Assembly: GCA_052387955.1 (NCBI GenBank)
Contig: JBQTIQ010000089.1
Span: 1 to 18,855 of the forward strand
DNA: 18,855 nucleotides
Direction: 5' to 3'
From: JBQTIQ01 sp052387955
GTDB taxonomy: Bacteria > Actinomycetota > Acidimicrobiia > Acidimicrobiales > JACDCH01
The number at the start of each line of letters is the position of its first letter. Positions within the stretch are counted from its first letter, which is position 1. The position numbers and the translations under genes are program-made. Positions 6,459 through 14,045 of the stretch are shown piece by piece. The notes below the pieces were generated by a model. It did no database searches, had not been told where the DNA came from, and worked only from the letters and a program-made list of their open reading frames with translations.

Positions 6459-6575
6459 CGGGTCTCGTGGGCCGTCGAGGGCCCGAGTGGGTCGGGACCG
6501 CGATCGAGACGAGCGGCTCCACATGCTCGAAGGCGAGCTGTGCGTGAGCCAGCCACGGTTCCGGTCGCGCGACCC

Positions 6576-7286
6576 CTACGCGGCCTTGATGCGAACACAG
6601 CAGTAGCCCGGTTCCGGCGCGAGTCGGGCGTCGAGCCGGTCCGCAGGTCCCATTCCCTCGAGAAGCCTGGCAAGGAAGTCGAGGTTCATGCCGCACACGA
6701 GGCTGCGGTGCTCCTCAGCGAGGCGATGGAACGGGCAGTTGACGAGAGCGATCTCGCCGCGCTTGCCCACCACAGGTTCGTAGCCATGGCGAGCGAGGAT
6801 GTCCAGAACCGCGTTACGCCGGTCGTCGCGCTTCTTGAGCGGCCCGGTGACGGCCGCCGCTTCCTCACCGATCACGCGGCCCGCCGTCCGAGCTGCCGCG
6901 GTCAAGCAATCGGCAACGGGAGCACCCGTACGCTCTGACTCGGCGATCGCACTGGCGAGCAGCGACCCAGCCAGGTCGTAACGCCGATCGGGGACCGAGG
7001 CAGAGAGCTCGGTGTCGCCGCGCCGGTACAGCTTCGCGGGGCGGCCTGCGCCAGGCCCGGTCCGGCCGGTGGTGCGCTCGAACGTGATCTCGACCGCCCC
7101 AGCTTCCGCCAGCTTGTCCAGATGGAACGCGGCGACAGACCGCGGCACGCCGAGGGCCTGGGCAGCCTCATCGCGGGTCACCCACCCATCGCGCTCGGAC
7201 AACAGGCGATAGAGGTCCCGGCGCAGCGGCTGGTCCAGCGCCGCGATGCTGCTGATCCGCCGCTCGAGCTCGTCTCCAGGTTCCAT
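6576..7286 (-). CDS. SufR-like (COG2345) winged-helix regulator, second copy
   Basis: This 236-aa protein has a winged helix at about residues 10-90 (LDQPLRRDLYRLLSERDGWVTRDEAAQALGVPRSVAAFHLDKLAEAG in pieces, then the wing GAGRPAKLYRR). Its C-terminal ligand domain has Cys184 (NCPF), Cys198 (again C-x13-C) and Cys229/Cys230 (GYCCVRI). The pattern is the same as in the regulator at 624-1325 and as Fe-S-binding SufR, but the sequences are well diverged, so this is not a recent duplication. The ATG at 7286 sits 84 nt from the divergent DoxX gene, so it is the natural candidate regulator of that operon and of itself. Only a weak ribosome site (TGGAT) is visible. Confidence 0.88.
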   Translation of the reverse strand: MEPGDELERRISSIAALDQPLRRDLYRLLSERDGWVTRDEAAQALGVPRSVAAFHLDKLAEAGAVEITFERTTGRTGPGAGRPAKLYRRGDTELSASVPDRRYDLAGSLLASAIAESERTGAPVADCLTAAARTAGRVIGEEAAAVTGPLKKRDDRRNAVLDILARHGYEPVVGKRGEIALVNCPFHRLAEEHRSLVCGMNLDFLARLLEGMGPADRLDARLAPEPGYCCVRIKAA

Positions 7287-7312
7287 CGGATCCAGTCTAA
7301 AACAGATGTGGC

Positions 7313-7363
7313 TTGACGAAACAGTATCCTCCCTCTAACGTCAACGACAGCAACTTTTAGAGG
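7313..7363 (+). promoter_or_regulatory. DoxX-operon promoter with inverted repeat
   Basis: TTGACG (7313-7318), 17 bp and TAACGT (7336-7341) form a good sigma-70-type promoter. An inverted repeat CCTCTAA (7332-7338)/TTAGAGG (7357-7363) has its left arm across the -10 and its right arm over the Shine-Dalgarno (AGAGGAG, 7359-7365). Because the left arm lies upstream of the expected transcription start, it is more likely a DNA operator than an RNA hairpin. Confidence 0.6.
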
Positions 7364-7370
7364 AGCTCCC

Positions 7371-7814
7371 ATGGCAACAATCACCGCCGATCAGTCATTC
7401 AGGTCCACCGCGACCGAGCGTCGGCTCGACAACCCCGCCTTCCAGGCGTACGCGCTGCTCCGCGTCGGCTTCACGGTCGCCCCGATCCTGTTCGGGCTCG
7501 ACAAGTTCCTCGACTGGCTCGTCGACTGGCGCATCTACCTGGCGCCGGAGATCAACGACCTCGTCCCCGGCAACGCGCACCAGGCGATGCTCGCCGTCGG
7601 CGTCGTCGAGATCGTCGCCGGCCTCGTCGTCGCCGTACGACCCAAGTTCGGCGGCTACCTCGTGGCCGCCTGGCTGGCCGGGATCATCACCAACCTGCTC
7701 CTGCAGGCCGACTACTACGACGTCGCCCTGCGCGACTTCGGGCTCCTGCTGGCCGCGCTCACGCTGGCCCGGCTCGCGACAGCGTTCGACCGCCCCGACC
7801 GCCGCGTCGCCTGA
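7371..7814 (+). CDS. DoxX-like membrane protein
   Basis: This 147-aa protein has four predicted transmembrane helices (about 26-48, 71-90, 94-113 and 120-139). The order and loop features fit DoxX-like proteins: LLRVGFTVAPILFGLDKFLDW, then GVVEIVAGLVVAVRPKFGGY and RDFGLLLAALTLARLA. In mycobacteria a DoxX protein works with SOD and a thiosulfate sulfurtransferase in oxidative-stress defence; that partnership is known there and only suggested here. AGAGGAG lies 5 nt before the ATG. It is the first gene of the six-gene operon, directly behind the promoter shared with the SufR-like regulator's intergenic region. Confidence 0.85.
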   Translation: MATITADQSFRSTATERRLDNPAFQAYALLRVGFTVAPILFGLDKFLDWLVDWRIYLAPEINDLVPGNAHQAMLAVGVVEIVAGLVVAVRPKFGGYLVAAWLAGIITNLLLQADYYDVALRDFGLLLAALTLARLATAFDRPDRRVA

Positions 7815-7823
7815 GCGCACGCG

Positions 7824-8714
7824 ATGGTCACCGCATTCGTGTTGTCGGGCGGCGGGAGCCTCGGAGCGGTCCAGGTCGGCATGCTCCAAGCCCTCGCCGC
7901 CCGAGGCGTCGAACCCGGCCTCCTGATCGGCACCTCAGCCGGCGCGCTCAACGCCGCCTTCGTCGCAGGCCACGGAATGACGACCGAGTCGCTCGAGGAC
8001 CTCGCCGGCGTGTGGGCCGGGCTCCGCCGGCGCGACGTCTTCCCGCTGCAGCCAGCGCGCCTCGGTGCCGCTGCAGTTGGACGCGCGCGCTCGCTCTGTC
8101 CGAACGGCGCGCTGCGACGGCTCATCGGCCACCACATCACCTTCGAACAGCTCGAGGACGCCGCCATCCCGGTGCATATCGTCACGACCGACGTCCGCAG
8201 CGGCGAAGAGGTGCTGCTCTCCACAGGCGACGCCGTCGATGCCATCCTCGCCAGCGCCGCCATCCCCGCCGTGTTCCCCTCGGTTCGCTTCGGAGACCGC
8301 GACCTCATCGATGGAGGCGTCGCCGACAACGCCGCCATCTCTCAAGCCGTCACCCTCGGAGCAGACGTGATCTACGTGCTGCCCACCGGCTACGCGTGCG
8401 CGCTCGACGAGCCCCCAGCAAGCCCCCTGACCAGTGCGCTCCACGCGCTGACGCTGCTCATCGAGCAGCGCCTCATTCTCGAGGTCGCCCACTTTGCGGA
8501 GAGCACCGACATCCGCGTTCTACCACCTCTCTGCCCGCTGTCGGTGAGCTCCACCGACTTTCGCCACGGTGTCCTGCTGATCGAGCGCGCCCGGACGGCC
8601 ACCGAGCGCTGGCTCGACGAGGGTGGGCCGCGCCTGGCGCACCCCGAGCGGTTCCTGTCGCTGCACGAGCATCGCTTCAACTTCCACACGTGCCACGGAG
8701 ACGAAGCCGCGTGA
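7824..8714 (+). CDS. Patatin-like phospholipase (RssA type)
   Basis: This 296-aa serine lipase-like protein has all patatin landmarks: the oxyanion loop LSGGGSLGAVQVGML (7-21), the nucleophile Ser38 in GTSAG, and the catalytic Asp163 in LIDGGVADNA. Family members hydrolyse fatty acyl esters of membrane lipids through a Ser-Asp dyad. There is no signal peptide, so it is cytoplasmic or peripheral. The ATG lies 9 nt after the DoxX stop, and its own stop overlaps the GTG of folE (GTGA). The length is typical for the bacterial single-domain type. Confidence 0.93.
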   Translation: MVTAFVLSGGGSLGAVQVGMLQALAARGVEPGLLIGTSAGALNAAFVAGHGMTTESLEDLAGVWAGLRRRDVFPLQPARLGAAAVGRARSLCPNGALRRLIGHHITFEQLEDAAIPVHIVTTDVRSGEEVLLSTGDAVDAILASAAIPAVFPSVRFGDRDLIDGGVADNAAISQAVTLGADVIYVLPTGYACALDEPPASPLTSALHALTLLIEQRLILEVAHFAESTDIRVLPPLCPLSVSSTDFRHGVLLIERARTATERWLDEGGPRLAHPERFLSLHEHRFNFHTCHGDEAA

Positions 8715-9331
8715 CCATCGCACACATCACCGACGAGCCACACACCCCGAACCTCGCGCTCATCCGTGGTGGCGCCGACATCGACCTCCGCCGCGCTGAA
8801 CGAGCCGTCGCCGAGCTCCTCGCTGCTCTCGGCCAGGACATCGACGACGAGCACACCCGCGACACGCCCCGACGCGTCGCTGCCGCCTACAGCGAGATGC
8901 TCACGCCACGCTCCTTCAACCTGACGACCTTCCCGAACGACGAGGGCTATGACGAACTCGTCCTAGCCCGCGACATCCCGTTCCACTCGCTGTGCCAGCA
9001 CCACATGCTCCCGTTCAAGGGCGTCGCGCACGTCGGCTACCTCCCCGGCCAGCGGATTCTCGGCCTCTCCAAGCTCGCCCGTGTGGTCGAGCTGTTCGCC
9101 CGGGGTCTGCAGGTTCAAGAACGGCTGACCAAGCAGGTTGCCGACTGGCTGCAGGTACAACTCCATCCCAAGGGGGTCGGCGTCGTGATGGAAGCCGAGC
9201 ATCTCTGCATGTCCCTGCGTGGGGTGCAGGCCGACGGATCGCGAACAGTCACGTCCGCGCTGCACGGGCTCCTGCGCTCCGACCACAGCTCCCGCGCTGA
9301 GTTCTTCGCGCTCACCGGAGTGCGGTCGTGA
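8711..9331 (+). CDS. folE: GTP cyclohydrolase I
   Basis: This 206-aa enzyme converts GTP to 7,8-dihydroneopterin triphosphate, the entry step to tetrahydrofolate and biopterin. Zinc ligands Cys95, His98 (SLCQHHMLPF) and Cys166 (AEHLCMSLRG) are intact, as are LPGQRILGLSKLARVVE and QVQERLTKQVADWL of the T-fold. The GTG start overlaps the patatin stop, and the stop overlaps the next GTG, so it is translationally embedded in the operon. No other folate gene is nearby, which suggests an extra copy serving a specialised pterin or stress role. That last point is inference, because the rest of the genome is not visible. Confidence 0.95.
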   Translation: MTIAHITDEPHTPNLALIRGGADIDLRRAERAVAELLAALGQDIDDEHTRDTPRRVAAAYSEMLTPRSFNLTTFPNDEGYDELVLARDIPFHSLCQHHMLPFKGVAHVGYLPGQRILGLSKLARVVELFARGLQVQERLTKQVADWLQVQLHPKGVGVVMEAEHLCMSLRGVQADGSRTVTSALHGLLRSDHSSRAEFFALTGVRS

Positions 9332-10116
9332 CCGTTCTCGAAGCCTCCCAGCCAGTCGCGGCCGCCGGCGACCTCGACTGGCTCCTGTCGATCAAGGGCG
9401 CGCGCCGCATGGCAGTGTGCATCCCAGCCCGCAACGAGGCGACGACGATCGGGACCATCACCGCCACCGTTCAAGGACTGCACGCTCTTGGCCTCGTCGA
9501 CGAGGTGGTCGTGGTCGATGACGGATCCACCGACAAGACCGCACATCGTGCCCGGGCCGAGGGCGCATCGGTCGTGTCCAGTGCCGGCGGACCCGGCAAG
9601 GGCCAAGCCCTCGCCACCGCGATGGCGAGCACCGACGCACAGATCCTCGTTTTCCTCGACGCTGACGTCACCAACTTCTCGGCCCGGTTCGTGATCGATC
9701 TCGCCGCACCACTCCTCTCGGACCCGTCAATTCAGCTCGTCAAGGCGACCTACCGCCGGCCACTCGACGGGGTTGACGACGAAGGTGGGAGGGTCACCGA
9801 GCTGTTGGCCCGGCCTCTGTTGCGACGGTTCGTCCCCGACCTGGCGACCATCACCCAGCCGCTCGCCGGTGAGTGTGCACTCCGCCGCACCGCCCTCGCC
9901 GAACTCACCCTGGCGGATGGTTACGGCATCGAGATCGGCCTACTCATGGACATCTACCTGCGCTACGGGAGGGCCGCCATCGCCGAGGTCGACCTCGGAG
10001 AGCGCGTTCACCGCAACCGACCACTGCTCGACCTCCGCACCCACGCAGACGACGTCCTCGCTGCCGTCGTCGACCGACTCGACAACCTCGCCTGGAACAG
10101 GAGCGACGACCAATGA
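9328..10116 (+). CDS. gpgS: Glucosyl-3-phosphoglycerate synthase (GT81)
   Basis: This 262-aa retaining glycosyltransferase is expected to transfer glucose from NDP-glucose to 3-phosphoglycerate, the first step to glucosylglycerate and, in mycobacteria, methylglucose lipopolysaccharides. Visible motifs are VCIPARNEATTIG (30-42), VVVDDGSTDKT (61-71), GPGKGQALATAM, the metal-binding DAD at 111-113, PLAGECALRR (178-187) and YGIEIGLLMDIY (199-210), with ERVHRNRPL near the end. It is shorter than the mycobacterial enzyme of about 324 aa, mainly at the two ends, but the catalytic fold appears complete. The GTG start overlaps folE, and its stop overlaps the reductase ATG. No GpgP phosphatase is encoded beside it. 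Confidence 0.88.
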   Translation: MTVLEASQPVAAAGDLDWLLSIKGARRMAVCIPARNEATTIGTITATVQGLHALGLVDEVVVVDDGSTDKTAHRARAEGASVVSSAGGPGKGQALATAMASTDAQILVFLDADVTNFSARFVIDLAAPLLSDPSIQLVKATYRRPLDGVDDEGGRVTELLARPLLRRFVPDLATITQPLAGECALRRTALAELTLADGYGIEIGLLMDIYLRYGRAAIAEVDLGERVHRNRPLLDLRTHADDVLAAVVDRLDNLAWNRSDDQ

Positions 10117-11333
10117 CCACCACCCAAACCCTCGCCGTCGTGGGCGCCAGCCTCGCCGGCGCCAAGGCGGCCGAAGCTGCCCGAGACGCAGGCTTCGAGG
10201 GTCGCATCGTGCTCATCGGCGACGAAGCCGGCGCGCCATACGAACGGCCTCCGCTGTCCAAGGACGTCCTCCGAGGTGACAAGGAGACCGACGCCGCCCG
10301 CGTCCATCCCGACGGCTTCTACGCCGAACGGTCCATCGACCTCGTGAACGACCGCGCTGTCCGGATCGACCCGGCTGCGCGCACCATCGGCCTCGCCAGT
10401 GGCGAGACAACCTCCTTCACTACAGCAGTCCTCGCCACCGGCGCGGCTCCCCGTCCGCTCGACGTTCCCGGCGCGGAGCTCGCAGGTGTCCACTACCTCC
10501 GTACCATCAACGACTCCGTGAGGCTGCGCGACGCCATCCGTGCCGCAGGCCGCGTCGCGGTGATCGGCGCCGGGTGGATCGGGTCAGAGGTCGCCGCGTC
10601 GGCACGCCAGATGGGCGCCGACGTCGTGCTCGTCGATCCTGGTCGCGTCCCGCTGCACCGTGTCCTCGGCGACGACATCGGCGCAGTGTTCGCCGCTCTC
10701 CATGCCGACCACGGCGTGCAGCTCGAACTCGGCACCGGCGTCGCTCAGCTGCGCGGCGCCAAGACCGTCGAGGAGGTCGTGCTCGACAACGGCCGCATTG
10801 AGCCTGCAGACGTCGTGGTCGTAGGCGTTGGCGTCACGCCGCAGACCGATCTCGCCGACGCCGCCGGGCTCCGCGTCGACAATGGGATCGTCGTCGACGA
10901 ACACCTCGCAACGAGCGTGTCCGGCATCTTCGCCGCCGGGGACGTCGCCAACGCGTGGCATCCCCACTACGGCCGCCACCTGCGCGTCGAGCACTGGGCC
11001 AACGCGCTCAACCAAGGGATCACCGCCGGACGCAACGCGGCCGGCAATACCGACTCGTACACCCGGCTGCCCTACTTCTTCTCGGACCAGTACGACCTCG
11101 GCATGGAGTATGTGGGCCACGGCGACGCCGGCGACGCAGTCGCCCTCCGAGGGGACCGCGACGCCCGCGAGTTCATCGCGTTCTGGCACCGCGACGACCT
11201 CGTCACCGCGGCCATGAACGTCAACGTCTGGGACGTGGTGGACGACCTCAAAGCCATCATCGAAAGCCGCACGGCGATCGACCCGGCACGGCTCGCCGAT
11301 CCCGACGTACCCCTGGCCGACCTCGTCCCATGA
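10113..11333 (+). CDS. FAD-dependent ferredoxin/rubredoxin reductase-like oxidoreductase
   Basis: The protein has 406 aa. The N-terminal FAD Rossmann motif (VVGASLAGAKAAEAARDAGF) is followed by ERPPLSKDVL, typical of BphA4/ThcD/Rhodococcus-type ferredoxin reductases. An NAD(P)H Rossmann motif VAVIGAGWIGSEVAASA lies near residue 150, and GIFAAGDVANAW holds the FAD pyrophosphate Asp. The C-terminal reductase domain has RVEHWANALNQGITAGRNAAG and PYFFSDQYDLGMEYVG. It would pass electrons from NAD(P)H to a [2Fe-2S] ferredoxin, rubredoxin or similar carrier, none of which is encoded nearby. The ATG overlaps the gpgS stop (ATGA), with AGGAG about 10 nt upstream. Confidence 0.93.
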   Translation: MTTTQTLAVVGASLAGAKAAEAARDAGFEGRIVLIGDEAGAPYERPPLSKDVLRGDKETDAARVHPDGFYAERSIDLVNDRAVRIDPAARTIGLASGETTSFTTAVLATGAAPRPLDVPGAELAGVHYLRTINDSVRLRDAIRAAGRVAVIGAGWIGSEVAASARQMGADVVLVDPGRVPLHRVLGDDIGAVFAALHADHGVQLELGTGVAQLRGAKTVEEVVLDNGRIEPADVVVVGVGVTPQTDLADAAGLRVDNGIVVDEHLATSVSGIFAAGDVANAWHPHYGRHLRVEHWANALNQGITAGRNAAGNTDSYTRLPYFFSDQYDLGMEYVGHGDAGDAVALRGDRDAREFIAFWHRDDLVTAAMNVNVWDVVDDLKAIIESRTAIDPARLADPDVPLADLVP

Positions 11334-12424
11334 CGAAACTCCATCGCCTCCACCGCGAGCAACGCCAGAGCCCCTGGCTCGACAACCTCACTCGCGAGCA
11401 TCTCGTCAGCGGTCACCTCGCGCAGCTCGTCGATCGCGGAGTCCGCGGTGTAACCGCCAACCCGACCATCCTGGCCAACGCCATCGCCGGATCCAACGCG
11501 TACGACGATCAGTTCGCCCAGCTCCTCCGCGACGGCGCGACCACCGAGGCGGCGTACTGGGAGCTGGTGATCGCCGACGTCGTGGACGCGCTCGACCTGT
11601 TCGCTCCGCTGCACGAGACCAGCAACGGCAACGACGGGTTCGTGTCGCTGGAGGTCGCACCGGCGCTCGCCAACGACGCTGACGCCAGCGCGTCCGCGGC
11701 GGCGTCGCTCCATGAACGCATCGACAGGCCCAACCTCCTGGTGAAGATCCCGGCCACCGCGGCCGGCGTCGAGGCGATCCGCCAGGCGACGGCTTCGGGT
11801 CACAGCATCAACGTCACCCTCATCTTCTCCCTCGACCGCTACGCGCAGGTCATTGACGCATACCTCGGCGGGCTCGAGAGCCTTGCCGGCAGGGGCGGCG
11901 ATCCGTCGACCGTTCGCAGCGTCGCCTCCTTCTTCGTCAGCCGCGTCGACACCGAGGTCGACCGTCGCCTGCCCGCCTCCGGCGCCGGTCACGCCCTCAC
12001 GGGAAAGGTCGCGGTCGCGCAGGCCCGCCAGGCCTATGCGATGTTCCGGGAGGCGTTCGACGGTGCGCGCTGGGACGCGCTCGCGGCACAGGGGGCGACG
12101 GTGCAGCGCCCGCTGTGGGCCTCGACCTCGACGAAGAACCCGACGCTGCCCGACACCCTGTACGTCGACCAGCTCATCGGCCCCGACACGGTCAACACGC
12201 TGCCGGAGCCGACCATCGAAGCCTTCGAGGACCACGGCACCGTCGCCCGCACCATCGACGAGCAGCCCCAGGTCGCAGACGCCATCCTCACGCGAGCCGC
12301 TGAGCTCGGCGTCGACCTCACCGACGTCGGCGACACCCTCGAAGACCAGGGCGTCGCCGCCTTCGCCCGCTCCTACGCCGAAGTGCTCGGCCGCCTGCAT
12401 GCCAAGGCGTCAGTCGATGCCTGA
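11330..12424 (+). CDS. tal: Transaldolase
   Basis: This 364-aa pentose-phosphate enzyme exchanges a dihydroxyacetone unit between sedoheptulose-7-P and glyceraldehyde-3-P. The Schiff-base lysine is Lys139 in NLLVKIPATAAG. Other family marks are GVTANPTILANAI (40-52), FVSLEVAP, SGHSINVTLIFSLDRY and RPLWASTSTKNPTLPDTLYVDQLIGPDTVNTLP. It belongs to the longer actinobacterial/cyanobacterial class of about 360-370 aa. The ATG overlaps the reductase stop (ATGA), making it the last gene of the six-gene run. A hairpin at the stop codon closes the operon. It may raise NADPH supply by cycling pentose phosphates (inference). Confidence 0.96.
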   Translation: MTKLHRLHREQRQSPWLDNLTREHLVSGHLAQLVDRGVRGVTANPTILANAIAGSNAYDDQFAQLLRDGATTEAAYWELVIADVVDALDLFAPLHETSNGNDGFVSLEVAPALANDADASASAAASLHERIDRPNLLVKIPATAAGVEAIRQATASGHSINVTLIFSLDRYAQVIDAYLGGLESLAGRGGDPSTVRSVASFFVSRVDTEVDRRLPASGAGHALTGKVAVAQARQAYAMFREAFDGARWDALAAQGATVQRPLWASTSTKNPTLPDTLYVDQLIGPDTVNTLPEPTIEAFEDHGTVARTIDEQPQVADAILTRAAELGVDLTDVGDTLEDQGVAAFARSYAEVLGRLHAKASVDA

Positions 12425-12440
12425 GCCGGCGGTCCGGCTC
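12423..12440 (+). terminator. Hairpin at the transaldolase stop
   Basis: GAGCCGG (12423-12429), loop CGGT and CCGGCTC (12434-12440) form a perfect 7-bp stem that starts inside the tal stop codon. It is likely to end the six-gene transcript. There is no U-tract. Confidence 0.55.
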
Positions 12441-12519
12441 AACCCGGCGTGCGCAACGTTGGAACGGGTGCTCGACCCCCGCGAGTACGCGTGAGGCGGT
12501 CTGAGCAGACTGGACTCCT

Positions 12520-13449
12520 GTGACCCTGCGCGCAACGGCATTCACCGACCTCGTCGGTTGCCGTCTTCCGATCCAGCAGGCGGGCATGGGCGCCATCAGC
12601 ACCCCTGCGCTGGCCGCAGCAGTTGCGCGCGCGGGCGGTCTCGGCATGATCGGCGCTGCCGGCCAGCCCGCCGGCAACGTCAGCGCGCAGCTCCAGGACG
12701 CGATCGCGCTGGCGGGCGATGGCGCTCACATCGGCGTGAACTTCCTGATGCCCTTCCTCGACCCCGACGCCCTCACCGCCGCCGCGCAGGCCGCGACGAT
12801 CGTCGAGTTCTTCTACGGAGAGCCGGTCGGCGGGGTCGTCGCGCATGTCCACGAGGCGGGAGCGCTGGCGTCGTGGCAGGTGGGTTCGCTGGAGGAGGCT
12901 CGCAAAGCTGTCGACGAGGGCTGCGACCTCGTCGTGGTGCAAGGACGGGAAGCGGGAGGACACTTGCGCGGCACCTCGCCGCTCCTGCCCCTCCTGCGCG
13001 AGGTGCGCGACGCAGTGGATGTCCCGTTGGTGGCGGCCGGCGGGGTCGGCTCCGGCTCAGCCATGGCCGCAGCCCTGGGTGCCGGTGCTGATGCCGTCCG
13101 GCTCGGCACCCTTCTCCTTGCCACTCCCGAGGCTGACGTCCATCCCGACTACGCAGCTGCGCTGGTCGCCGCCACGGCCGAAGACACAGTCGTCACCGAT
13201 GCGTTCTCGCTCGGTTGGCCGGACGCGCCGCACCGTGTCCTTCGCCGGTGCGTCGACGCGTCCGACATCGAACAGACACCGCGTTCGCCCGTGCCGCCGA
13301 CCCGCGACTTCGCCGGCGACGTCGGCACCGCCGCGCTCTACGCCGGGACGTCGGTCCGGCACGTGACAGCGGTCCGGCCAGCGGCGGCAGTGATCGGCGA
13401 TCTCGTCCGTGAGGCCGAAGCGGTGCTGCGCGCGGCTGGCGACCAGTGA
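12520..13449 (+). CDS. Nitronate monooxygenase-family FMN enzyme
   Basis: This 309-aa TIM-barrel flavoprotein is of the NMO/2-nitropropane dioxygenase family, which oxidises toxic propionate-3-nitronate or related nitronates using FMN and O2. Seen here: LPIQQAGMGAISTPALAAAVARAGGLGMIGAAG (split across the first two strands), VNFLMPF, the catalytic His148 in QGREAGGHLRG, AAGGVGSGSAMAAALGAGADAVRLGT for FMN phosphate, and DAFSLGWPDAPHRVLR near the end. The family also contains enoyl-ACP reductase-like members, so the substrate is not fixed. GTG 12520 is the best start given the conserved N-terminus, with little Shine-Dalgarno signal. Its stop overlaps the next gene (GTGA). Confidence 0.9.
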   Translation: MTLRATAFTDLVGCRLPIQQAGMGAISTPALAAAVARAGGLGMIGAAGQPAGNVSAQLQDAIALAGDGAHIGVNFLMPFLDPDALTAAAQAATIVEFFYGEPVGGVVAHVHEAGALASWQVGSLEEARKAVDEGCDLVVVQGREAGGHLRGTSPLLPLLREVRDAVDVPLVAAGGVGSGSAMAAALGAGADAVRLGTLLLATPEADVHPDYAAALVAATAEDTVVTDAFSLGWPDAPHRVLRRCVDASDIEQTPRSPVPPTRDFAGDVGTAALYAGTSVRHVTAVRPAAAVIGDLVREAEAVLRAAGDQ

Positions 13450-13907
13450 TCCGCGTCATCGACGGCTTCCACCCGGACGACGCCGGCGACTGGGTCGCCG
13501 AGCTCTCCTGCCTCCACAACCAGCACGTGCGGCACCGCCCGCCGTTCCAGTTACGACCATGGGTGATCACCGAGTCCGGCCGCCGCGATCGGATCGGCGC
13601 GCCCCTCGAGTGTCCGCTGTGTGACCGGCTCGAAATGCCGGACGGACTGCACCCCGTACGGACCGCGGGACCGTTCGACGCTCAAACCCTGCCCCGGGCG
13701 TTGCAGCTGGAGCACCACGTGGCCGATGGCACCTGGGGAATGCTGCGCGTGATGGAAGGCGCTGTCGTCTTCACCATCGCGACGACGCCGCCCATCACTC
13801 GACGCATCTCAGCTGGACAGAACCAGCCGATCCCGCCGGCGGTTGCCCACGAGGTCCACGCCGACGGACCGGTCCGCCTCGCCGTCGACTTCCTCGTCAA
13901 GCCATAG
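13446..13907 (+). CDS. DUF3565-DUF1971 fusion protein
   Basis: This 153-aa protein consists of two small domains. Residues 1-65 match DUF3565: VIDGFHPDDAGDWVAELSC, then HNQHVRHRPPF, RPWVITESGR and ECPLCDR, with Cys22, Cys56, Cys59 and several histidines as possible metal ligands. Residues about 83-151 match DUF1971, the cupin-like domain found in TehB-type tellurite resistance proteins (WGMLRVMEGAVVFTI, IPPAVAHEVHADGPVRLAVDF). The methyltransferase part of TehB is absent. The GTG overlaps the nitronate monooxygenase stop, so the two are co-translated. Function is unknown; metal binding and redox or metalloid stress are plausible guesses. Confidence 0.8.
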   Translation: MIRVIDGFHPDDAGDWVAELSCLHNQHVRHRPPFQLRPWVITESGRRDRIGAPLECPLCDRLEMPDGLHPVRTAGPFDAQTLPRALQLEHHVADGTWGMLRVMEGAVVFTIATTPPITRRISAGQNQPIPPAVAHEVHADGPVRLAVDFLVKP

Positions 13908-13914
13908 CAATAGA

Positions 13915-13930
13915 CGCCGCCAACGCGGCG
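13915..13930 (+). terminator. Short GC-rich hairpin after the DUF3565-DUF1971 gene
   Basis: CGCCGC, loop CAAC and GCGGCG form a 6-bp stem starting 7 nt after the stop codon. It is a plausible terminator for the preceding pair of genes. The truncated hydrolase frame starts at this same place. Confidence 0.5.
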
Positions 13931-14045
13931 GAGGCCTGCAGCAGCGCGACGGCACCGGGCAACGATCGCGTTCGATCTGCCGGGCCACGGCGCGTCGGGC
14001 GGCGACTGGGCCGGCGGCTTCGAGGGCAGCGACGCCATCAAGGCC

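Noticed and set aside
6455..6547. 30-codon ORF starting GTG after GGAGG, overlapping the DinB-like stop
   Set aside because: The ribosome site is good but the peptide has no recognisable feature, and it lies just before the 3' end of the opposing regulator; not enough support.
11072..12400. Minus-strand 442-codon open frame opposite the transaldolase
   Set aside because: Shadow of tal and the reductase gene; composition and lack of motifs argue against coding.
12418..12494. 25-codon ORF overlapping the end of tal
   Set aside because: It lies over the terminator hairpin and has no ribosome site of its own; probably chance.
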